Under the pieces are notes generated by a model, which was given only the letters and a program-made list of their open reading frames with translations, made no database searches and was not told the origin of the DNA. Both the position numbers and the translations under genes were made by a program. 58,469 bases of DNA from UBA5734 sp964528645 (lineage in GTDB: Bacteria > Bacillota > Clostridia > Saccharofermentanales > UBA5734), in NCBI GenBank assembly GCA_964528645.1, contig CAZGSR010000013.1, positions 1-58,469 on the forward strand, read 5' to 3'. This document shows positions 1 to 6,659 of the stretch, piece after piece; position 1 is the first letter of the stretch; the number at the start of each line of letters is the position of its first letter.

Positions 1-37
1 GTCCTTTCGGGTTTGGATCGATTTGATGTTTTGCTGT

Positions 38-175
38 TTATCTCATAAAGTCAGGATTGAATTCGTTAACACTTAATGCTAAAAGTGCCATTCCAATGAT
101 AACCAATATTACAACAACGATGATAAGTACTGAAAGTGTAAAGCCTTTGCGACTATAATAGTTGTATTTTTTCAT
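38..175 (-). CDS. Orphan mini prepilin-like membrane peptide (45 aa)
   Basis: The 45-residue product starts at the ATG at 175, which has AGGTGAG about 6 nt upstream; a longer upstream reading frame has no comparable site. It reads MKKYNYYSRKGFTL followed by a hydrophobic stretch of about 20 residues. The basic leader ending in Gly, followed by FTL and a hydrophobic helix, is the class III (type IV pilin/pseudopilin) signal layout cut by prepilin peptidase. The usual Glu at mature position 5 is replaced by Val, and there is no globular pilin domain, so it is far shorter than a pilin. No pilus gene is nearby. It could be a truncated pseudopilin or an unrelated small membrane peptide. Confidence 0.5.
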   Translation of the reverse strand: MKKYNYYSRKGFTLSVLIIVVVILVIIGMALLALSVNEFNPDFMR

Positions 176-354
176 GTAGCTCACCTCAGACAATTCATCA
201 AAACAATAATTGATGAAATCAACAAATGTAATATTGAATTCATTATACCCCTGGCGTTTTGTAATTATCAAACAAATATTGATTTTTGACACATAATATG
301 CATTACATTTACATTTCCTTCACATCTAAAATATTTCCACCCGCCCCACTCACC

Positions 355-576
355 TCAGATCTTCCCCTCATCCTTCATCGTGTCAATCAGCGCCTGGATC
401 TTCGGTCCGCATCGTTGTCCTCTGCATGGTCCAGACCCCGATCCCACTGCCGCATTCACGTCTTTCACGGTATGCGCCCCGTCGAGGATGGCTTTCTTGA
501 TCGTGGCGCGGGAGATGCTTTTGCACAGGCAGACCTTGGTGATTTTATCCATGACGGCTTCGTTGATTTCGCTCAT
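355..576 (-). CDS. BFD-like (2Fe-2S)-binding domain protein
   Basis: This 73-residue protein starts at the ATG at 576, with GGAGG about 6 nt upstream. It consists of a single BFD-type (2Fe-2S) domain. The four Cys ligands are visible as CLC near the N-terminus and a later C-x4-C in GPCRGQRC. Family members act as small electron-transfer or iron-handling proteins (bacterioferritin-associated ferredoxin type), or as domains of larger oxidoreductases. Here it stands alone between the prepilin-like peptide and a divergent nitroreductase, so its partner is not evident from context. Confidence 0.8.
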   Translation of the reverse strand: MSEINEAVMDKITKVCLCKSISRATIKKAILDGAHTVKDVNAAVGSGSGPCRGQRCGPKIQALIDTMKDEGKI

Positions 577-778
577 TGATATCCTCCGGAAATGTGTCGC
601 TTGGTGTTGCGGCAACATGAAATTTAATTTGCTAATCATAGTTTAGCAGGTCTGCAGAAAAGCGCTGCAATCAGTTGTTACAATTTGTCAACAAACGCTA
701 TAATCTTGGCCAGAGAGAGCTTCTGACAGCTTCAATCCGGCCATTGCCGTGCCTGATTCACAATTCATGGAGGACACC

Positions 779-1357
779 ATGCCCGATTCAAATCCCGCCC
801 TGGATTTCATCTTCTCCCGCCGCAGCATCCGCAAATTCACAGCCGAGCCGCTGAGCGCTGAGCAGATCGATCTTTTACAGCAGGCTGCTCTCGCCGCACC
901 CAGTGCCATGAACCGACAGCCCTGGCGCTTTCATTTCATCACCCGACCGTCAGTCATCGCTGCCATCGACGAAGCGGCCTTGACTAAATATCGCGAGGAC
1001 GGCGAACAGGCCTTGCTCGACCGCCTGGCCAGCAGAGGTTCACCAAACAGCCTCTTCTACGGAGCACCGCTCGTTGTGATTATTTCGATTGACCAGACGG
1101 AAAGATCGGGCTATCCCTGGATCGATGCCGGCATTGCAGCCGAAAACATCGCCCTCGCTGCGCAGGCACTCGGACTGGGCTCCTGCATCATCGGTCTGAC
1201 GCAAGTCGCCTTCGCTGGATCATCCCGCGACATCATCGGCCGGATGATCGACATGCCGGACACCCACGACTTCGCCATCTCCATCGCCATCGGCCACCCC
1301 GCCATGGGAAAAGACCCCCACGAAGCCCTCCCCGGCCGCCTGGTCACAATCAAGTAA
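779..1357 (+). CDS. Nitroreductase family FMN-dependent oxidoreductase
   Basis: The 192-residue product starts at the ATG at 779, with GGAGGA 4 nt upstream. It has the nitroreductase-fold signature RRSIRKF near the N-terminus, then PSAMNRQPWRF, which binds FMN phosphate in the family. A C-terminal GHPAMGKDP segment is typical of clostridial NADH/NADPH-dependent flavin oxidoreductases. The protein is cytosolic and probably dimeric, and the substrate is unknown. It is monocistronic and converges on ylmH across a repeat-rich spacer. Confidence 0.85.
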   Translation: MPDSNPALDFIFSRRSIRKFTAEPLSAEQIDLLQQAALAAPSAMNRQPWRFHFITRPSVIAAIDEAALTKYREDGEQALLDRLASRGSPNSLFYGAPLVVIISIDQTERSGYPWIDAGIAAENIALAAQALGLGSCIIGLTQVAFAGSSRDIIGRMIDMPDTHDFAISIAIGHPAMGKDPHEALPGRLVTIK

Positions 1358-1378
1358 TTTGAATAAGAAAAGTGTGAA

Positions 1379-1618
1379 CTCGCCGCCAAAGGCTTTAGTC
1401 CATTTGGCAAGCAGGTCCTGTCATCGGGCCAGGTAATCGGCGATAAGCAGCTCCTGTATTAAATGTCGGCGAGTTCCATTATGAATTAAGAGTAGACAGG
1501 TTTTTAAAAGGAGCGAGCTCGCCGCCGAAGGCTTGAGTCCATTTGGCGGCGAGTTTCATCGCGGCAAAGCCGCGATGATGTCTGAGCTAAGCCAAATGGA
1601 ACTTAAGACTTTGGCGGC
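1379..1618. repeat. Three-copy intergenic repeat with hairpins
   Basis: A motif of about 28 bp beginning GCCGCC and ending CATTTGGC occurs directly at 1382-1408 and 1521-1550, and inverted at 1591-1618. The second copy lies inside a perfect 9-bp stem (1518-1526 with 1545-1553). It is followed by another perfect stem, CATCGCGGC/GCCGCGATG (1557-1565 with 1569-1577, AAA loop). It fills the spacer between the convergent nitroreductase and ylmH genes and may act as a bidirectional terminator or REP-like element. Confidence 0.7.
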
Positions 1619-1620
1619 CC

Positions 1621-2394
1621 TCACCATTTCTCAATCACCAGGATATGCCTGTCCTTGCGCGACTTACCTGCCTCTTCCTTGAGCCGGATCCGGCCGTAGC
1701 CGCGCAGGGAGATGACGTCGCCGATCGAGAGCAGGCGGTCGGGGCGTGTTTCGGGGCGCCAGTTGAGCTGGACCTGGCCAGAGCGGATCCATTCGGCCAT
1801 GTCTGTCCGCGAGATGTTGAATCCGGCGGCGGCGATTTTGTCAAAGCGCATCGAGGCGGCGGTGATCCGGACCAGATTCTCTTCGCGCGACGGGGCGGCA
1901 AGACCAGCCAATGGTATTCGTTCGATTGTGACCGAGCGCGAACCGACGGAGCTGAGCTCGAGCTGGATCAGGGGCACGATCGTAGCCAGGACCAGGGCGA
2001 TCGCCTGGCCATCGTCGACCAGAATGTCGCCGATCTGGTCGCGCCGGATCCCCAGGCCGAGCAAGCTGCCGAGGTAATCGCGATGGCCGAGCGGGGCGTC
2101 CGAGCGGCCGCCCAGGCCGCGATGCACCGCCGATTTGATCCGCAGAGCCGTCATGAAGGTTTCTGCTTCAATCTCAGCAGCAGTCCATCCCGAGGGTAAA
2201 AACACGCACAGGCACCGTTCAGCGCCCTCATAGCCACCCAGCAGGACATGGGCGATCTTGCGCGCACGCAGAAAAGCTCCCGCCTCGGCTTGTTCAGCCG
2301 GGGTGAGAAAACCGGTGTGGGTCGGATAATCGTGCTGATCTGCCTGCCGGGCCAGGTCCTCAAGGCGATTCAGGGCCAGTTTATCAGGATTCAC
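1621..2394 (-). CDS. ylmH: YlmH/RqcP-type S4-domain RNA-binding protein
   Basis: The 257-residue product starts at a GTG that overlaps the stop of the upstream ybaK by 4 bases (GTGA), so translation is probably coupled. The N-terminal about 170 residues match the YlmH RNA-binding module (HRDYLGSLLGLGIRRDQIGDI). The C-terminal S4 domain (from about residue 180, ISRTDMAEWIRSGQV and later GDVISLRGYGR) binds structured RNA. In Bacillus subtilis YlmH is RqcP, which helps add C-terminal alanine tails during ribosome-associated quality control. It usually sits in the ylm/division cluster, but here it is paired with a tRNA deacylase. Confidence 0.88.
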   Translation of the reverse strand: MNPDKLALNRLEDLARQADQHDYPTHTGFLTPAEQAEAGAFLRARKIAHVLLGGYEGAERCLCVFLPSGWTAAEIEAETFMTALRIKSAVHRGLGGRSDAPLGHRDYLGSLLGLGIRRDQIGDILVDDGQAIALVLATIVPLIQLELSSVGSRSVTIERIPLAGLAAPSREENLVRITAASMRFDKIAAAGFNISRTDMAEWIRSGQVQLNWRPETRPDRLLSIGDVISLRGYGRIRLKEEAGKSRKDRHILVIEKW

Positions 2395-2879
2395 GTGTCA
2401 TCTCCGCGGCAGACCTCACACAACTTCGCCTGGGTAAAAGCCACCAGATCAGTCGGAGCCAGCAGCATCTGGCAGCCACGCACGCCGGCGCTGACCGCCA
2501 CGACCGGCTCGGCCAGCACGGCTGACTCGACAAAGGTCGGAAATTTCTTTTTCATGCCCACGGGCGAGCAGCCGCCACGGATGTATCCGGTCACAGCCAG
2601 CAGGTCTTTGGTCGGGATCAGCTCGACGCGCTTGTCGCCACTGGCCTGGGCCAGCTTTTTGAGGTCAATCTCGCGGTCGACCGGGATGATGCAGACCAGA
2701 TAGCCCGTCTTGTCACCGCGCGCGACGAGCGTTTTATAGACCTGCCCGGCAGGCAGGCCGACTTCTGCAGCGACCGTGACACCGGACAGGTCATGTTCAT
2801 CGACAGGATACGTTTTCAGTTCGTAGGCGATGCCGGCCTGGTTCAAAAGGCGCATCGCATTGGTCTTCTGGATTTTCAT
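2391..2879 (-). CDS. ybaK: Cys-tRNA(Pro)/Cys-tRNA(Cys) deacylase YbaK/EbsC
   Basis: The 162-residue protein matches the YbaK/EbsC subfamily of the ProRS editing-like fold. It opens with KTNAMRLLNQAGIAYELKTYP, and VYKTLVARGD holds the conserved Lys; GYIRGGCSPVGMKKKFP is the characteristic loop. The family hydrolyses mischarged Cys-tRNA(Pro). It is the first gene of a two-gene unit and its stop overlaps the ylmH start by 4 bases. A symporter gene lies 18 nt upstream on the same strand and may share the transcript. Confidence 0.92.
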   Translation of the reverse strand: MKIQKTNAMRLLNQAGIAYELKTYPVDEHDLSGVTVAAEVGLPAGQVYKTLVARGDKTGYLVCIIPVDREIDLKKLAQASGDKRVELIPTKDLLAVTGYIRGGCSPVGMKKKFPTFVESAVLAEPVVAVSAGVRGCQMLLAPTDLVAFTQAKLCEVCRGDDT

Positions 2880-2897
2880 GCCTATCAGTATAGCGGT

Positions 2898-4517
2898 TTA
2901 TTTCACACCTTTGAAGCATTTTTCCAGATGGAGTTCATCAACATCCGGGCGGGTCAGCAGGCCGGCGACAACCAAAGCCAGGGCTGAGAGCGGCACCGCA
3001 ATGACGACGGCGTCGACCATGGCCAGCTTGGCCAGAGCGGTGTCAGCAAACAGGTGCGGCTTGCCAAACACCAGTTGGCAGAGGCCGATCGTGGCGGCGT
3101 TTTTGCCATGGACAAAGAACAACCAGAACGAGCTCGACAACGAACCGGTCAGGATGCTGATCACAGCGGCTTTGCGGGAAAGGCGGCGGACAAAGAGAGC
3201 GCCGATGTAGACAGGCAGGAAGGCCGCCGCGCAGATGCCGAAAAAGACGGCTGTCGCCTGGGCGATCAGGCCGATGTCCAGATGCAGCTGGTTGCCGATG
3301 TAGGCCAACAGCGCGCTGGCCAGGATCGAGATCACAACGCCGATCCGGGTGATCGTCAGGGTATAGCCTTTGATGCCGAGGCTTTTTTCAAACAGATCGC
3401 GGCCGATCGAGGTACCGACGACATGGTATTGCGAGCTCAGCGTCGACATCGCGGCTGACATCAGGGTCAGCATGAAAACGGTGTTGAACCAGCTTGGCAG
3501 GTAGGTTTTCAGGAACAGCGGGATGATGTTGTCGATCACGCCGCCTGCTGCGGCGACGGAGGTCAGCCCGAGGTCACGGACGAAAAAGACATTCGACAGG
3601 GATCCAACCACGTAGGCGACGCCGGCCATCATCAGGATGAAAACACCGCCCGAGGCGACGGCCCGATTCAGTTCGCGGTTGCTTTTGACTGTCATAAAGC
3701 GCACGACCAGCTGCGGCTGGGCCAGCACGCCAATGCCGACACCCATGACGACCGAGGTCACGACCGTCCACCAGTAGGGCGAGTTGAAAACCGGCATCGA
3801 GGTCCAGCCGGCAAAGCCATTGGCTGAAACCTTGGTCGTCTGTTCCTGGACCACCGGGTCGTTCATCAGGTTGGTCAGGGCCAGATGCGCGTTCGTGACG
3901 CCACCGAGCTTGCTGTAGACAAAAACCAGCAAAAACAGCATGCCGGCGAACATGATCGATCCCTGGAAGGCATCGGTGTACATGACGCCTTTCATACCAC
4001 CCATCGCCACATAGAGGGCAATGATCATGGTGAAAAAGAACAAGGTGACATTGAAGTCGATGTTGAACTGAGTCGCCAGATAGCCGACGCCGCCCTTGAG
4101 GACCGCTGCGGCGTACAGGGGCATGAAAATCAGGATCACCGCCGCGGAAAAGCCCTGGATGAACTTGGACTTGAACCGGACGCCCAGAAGTTCCGGAAAG
4201 GTATGGGCGTCGAGGTTATGGCCCATCTGGCGCGTCCGCTTGCCAAAAACCAGGAACGCGATAAACACGCCAACAAAAATATTGAGGAAGGTCAGCCACA
4301 AGAGCGACATGCCAAACAGTCCGGCATTGCCGCCGAAACCGACAATCGCTGAAGTGCTGATAAAGGTCGCACCATAGGACAAGGCCATGACCATCGGATG
4401 GATCTGGCGCCCGGCCAGCATGTAATCCTTGGTGCTCTTGGTGCCCCGATAGGCATAAACACTCAGTGAAGCGAGGATGAAGAGGTAGATGACTGTGGCG
4501 ATGATCGTCAGTGGCAT
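2898..4517 (-). CDS. Sodium:solute symporter (SSS family), copy B
   Basis: This 539-residue polytopic inner-membrane protein starts at the ATG at 4517, with AGGAG 7 nt upstream. SSS-family signatures are clear: LAGRQIHPMVMALSYGATFIS near the N-terminus, a GLFG-rich helix, and YVAMGGMKGVMYTDAFQ in the middle. It is nearly the same, residue by residue, as the product of the adjacent upstream gene, pointing to recent tandem duplication. The substrate is not evident; this subgroup carries small organic acids or similar solutes. The final about 15 residues (DELHLEKCFKGVK) align with the end of the other copy. Confidence 0.9.
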   Translation of the reverse strand: MPLTIIATVIYLFILASLSVYAYRGTKSTKDYMLAGRQIHPMVMALSYGATFISTSAIVGFGGNAGLFGMSLLWLTFLNIFVGVFIAFLVFGKRTRQMGHNLDAHTFPELLGVRFKSKFIQGFSAAVILIFMPLYAAAVLKGGVGYLATQFNIDFNVTLFFFTMIIALYVAMGGMKGVMYTDAFQGSIMFAGMLFLLVFVYSKLGGVTNAHLALTNLMNDPVVQEQTTKVSANGFAGWTSMPVFNSPYWWTVVTSVVMGVGIGVLAQPQLVVRFMTVKSNRELNRAVASGGVFILMMAGVAYVVGSLSNVFFVRDLGLTSVAAAGGVIDNIIPLFLKTYLPSWFNTVFMLTLMSAAMSTLSSQYHVVGTSIGRDLFEKSLGIKGYTLTITRIGVVISILASALLAYIGNQLHLDIGLIAQATAVFFGICAAAFLPVYIGALFVRRLSRKAAVISILTGSLSSSFWLFFVHGKNAATIGLCQLVFGKPHLFADTALAKLAMVDAVVIAVPLSALALVVAGLLTRPDVDELHLEKCFKGVK

Positions 4518-4541
4518 GATGAACTCCTGAAAATGATACTT

Positions 4542-6158
4542 TTATACACCATCAAAGCATTTGGCAACGTGCTGTTCACTGACATCTGGCTGGGTCAGGG
4601 CTGCGGCGATGAACAGAGCAAGGATCGACAGCGGCACCGCAATGATGACGGCGTCGACCTGGGCCAGTTTGACCAGACCGGTTTCTGCCAGCACATGTGG
4701 TTTGCCAAAGACGAGCTGGCACAGGCCGATCGTGGCAGCATTTTTCGCATGGATGAAGAAGATCCAGACAAAACTGGCAATCGTTCCCGTCAAGATGCTT
4801 GTGATCGCCGCCTTGCGCGACAATTTTTTTAGGTAGAGGGCACCGACGTAGGCTGGCAGGAAAGCTGCGGCACAGATGCCGAAGAAAATCGAGGTCGCCT
4901 GGGCGATCAGACCGATGTCCGTTTTCATCTGGTTGCCGATGTAGGCAAAAAAGGCGCTGACCAGGATCGAAACCACGACCCCGAGACGAGTGACGAGAAG
5001 CGAGTTCGCCTTGATGCCGAGGCTTTTTTCAAACAGGTCGCGGCCGATCGAGGTTCCGACCACATGGTACTGCGAGCTCAGAGTGGACATGGCAGCCGAC
5101 ATCAGAGTCAGCATGAAAATGGTGTTGAACCAACCCGGCAAATAGTTTTTCAGGAAGAGCGGAATGATGTTGTCGATCACACCTCCCGCAGCGGCCATCG
5201 CCGTTTTACCGTCCGTCTGGAAAAACAACACGTTGGACAGCGCGCCAACGACAAAGGCGACGCCTGTCATCATCAGGATGAAGACACCGCCCGAGGCGAC
5301 GGCCCGGTTGAGTTCACGATTGCTTTTGACAGTCATGAAGCGCACGACCAGCTGCGGCTGGGCCAACACGCCGATACCGACACCCATGACGACCGATGTG
5401 ACGACCGCCCACCAGTAGGGGGAATTGAAGGTCGGCATCGACGTCCAGCCGACAAAGCCATTGGCCGTCAGTTTAGCTGTCTGCTCCTGGATCGCAGATT
5501 CATTCATCAGGTTGGTCAGGGCGAGGTGCGCGTTGGTAACCCCACCCAGCTTGGCATAGACGAAGATTAAGAGAAACAGCATGCCGCCAAACATGATCGA
5601 ACCCTGGAAAGCATCGGTGTACATGACGCCTTTCATACCACCCATCGCGACATAGAGAGCGATGATCATGGTGAAAAAGAACAGTGTCACATTGAAATCA
5701 ATGTTGAACTGGGTGGCCAGAAAGCCGACTCCGCCTTTGAGGACCGCTGCCGCATAGAATGGCATGAACAAGAACACAACAGCGGCGGAAAATCCCTGGA
5801 TGAACTTGGACTGGAAACGCACGCCCAAAAGTTCCGGGAAGGTGTGGGCATCGAGGTTGTGGCCCATTTTGCGTGTCCGTTTGCCAAAGAGCAGAAACGC
5901 GATAAACACGCCAACAAAAATATTGAGGAAGGTCAGCCACAAGAGCGACATCCCGAACAGTCCGGCGTTGCCGCCAAAGCCGACGATCGCCGAGGTGCTG
6001 ATGAAGGTCGCACCATAAGACAGGGCCATGACCATCGGGTGGATCTGGCGCCCAGCCAGCATGTAGTCACCGGCTGTCTTGGTGCTGCGGTAGGCCATTA
6101 GGCTCAGATAGGCGAGGATAAACAGGTACAGGACTGAGGCAACAATCGGGAACAGCAT
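4542..6158 (-). CDS. Sodium:solute symporter (SSS family), copy A
   Basis: The 538-residue transporter begins at the ATG at 6158, after a GGAGG 9 nt upstream. An open frame extends further, but its extension is a Lys/Arg-rich artefact overlapping the accessory gene. The sequence is closely similar to copy B over the whole length; differences cluster in loops and the C-terminal third. It lies 24 nt upstream of copy B and 25 nt downstream of the small accessory gene, so the three form an operon. Na+ coupling follows from the family; the substrate is unknown. Confidence 0.9.
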   Translation of the reverse strand: MLFPIVASVLYLFILAYLSLMAYRSTKTAGDYMLAGRQIHPMVMALSYGATFISTSAIVGFGGNAGLFGMSLLWLTFLNIFVGVFIAFLLFGKRTRKMGHNLDAHTFPELLGVRFQSKFIQGFSAAVVFLFMPFYAAAVLKGGVGFLATQFNIDFNVTLFFFTMIIALYVAMGGMKGVMYTDAFQGSIMFGGMLFLLIFVYAKLGGVTNAHLALTNLMNESAIQEQTAKLTANGFVGWTSMPTFNSPYWWAVVTSVVMGVGIGVLAQPQLVVRFMTVKSNRELNRAVASGGVFILMMTGVAFVVGALSNVLFFQTDGKTAMAAAGGVIDNIIPLFLKNYLPGWFNTIFMLTLMSAAMSTLSSQYHVVGTSIGRDLFEKSLGIKANSLLVTRLGVVVSILVSAFFAYIGNQMKTDIGLIAQATSIFFGICAAAFLPAYVGALYLKKLSRKAAITSILTGTIASFVWIFFIHAKNAATIGLCQLVFGKPHVLAETGLVKLAQVDAVIIAVPLSILALFIAAALTQPDVSEQHVAKCFDGV

Positions 6159-6183
6159 GTCCTTTTCCTCCGGAATGCTTCTT

Positions 6184-6366
6184 TTACAGGTTCTCTTCGA
6201 CCTTCTTTTCTTCTTCTTCCCAGCTGGCTTCTTCCGAAACTTGTTCAGGCTCTTTGTCCAGGCCTCGGTTCCAATTGGCAACGCCGTAGATGACACAAGC
6301 AGCTGCACTCAGCACACACAGAAGGTAAACGCTCCAGATCCAGAAATCAGGAATACCCAAAACCAT
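6184..6366 (-). CDS. Symporter small accessory protein (60 aa)
   Basis: The product has one N-terminal membrane helix (FWIWSVYLLCVLSAAACVIYG) followed by a highly acidic tail. It resembles the small accessory subunits often encoded just ahead of SSS transporters in anaerobes. Its position, 25 nt before symporter A, supports that role. It probably stabilises or regulates the symporter at the membrane. Assignment rests on architecture and context because short proteins give weak homology. Confidence 0.7.
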   Translation of the reverse strand: MVLGIPDFWIWSVYLLCVLSAAACVIYGVANWNRGLDKEPEQVSEEASWEEEEKKVEENL

Positions 6367-6485
6367 AGTGACTCCGCCTTTCTCTTGATGCTTTGAACGT
6401 CAAAGCGACTCTTTTACCATCGTAGCGAATGCCCACAATCCCTGCAACGTGACAGAGCCCGTCGGCAAAAAAAGCGTATTTTCAG

Positions 6486-6515
6486 CAATATTTATGATCA
6501 TTTTTGCAAATATTG
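6486..6515. promoter_or_regulatory. Dyad between symporter operon and copA
   Basis: CAATATTT (6486-6493) and its exact inverse AAATATTG (6508-6515) flank a smaller palindrome ATGATCAT (6494-6501). It lies about 120 nt upstream of the accessory gene start and 145 nt upstream of copA, in the AT-rich divergent spacer. It may be an operator for either unit; the regulator is unknown. Confidence 0.4.
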
Positions 6516-6659
6516 AGTGGAACCCTGTCAGAACAAGCATCAAATTCATGCGTTTGTTACCATGCCAGCGAGCTGATTCCCGTAAAATGAAGCTATCTCC
6601 ATAATTTCGACATATCCTGTCGGTATGGTTGGTTTAGAAATAATATCAAGGAGCAGTCC

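Noticed and set aside
4542..6308. Longer start for symporter copy A at 6308
   Set aside because: The extra 50 residues are Lys/Arg-rich, overlap the accessory gene and lack a ribosome site; the ATG at 6158 has GGAGG.
6608..6630. CsoR- or CopY-type copper operator just before copA
   Set aside because: The bases around ATATCCTGTCGGTAT are only weakly palindromic and do not fit a known copper box.
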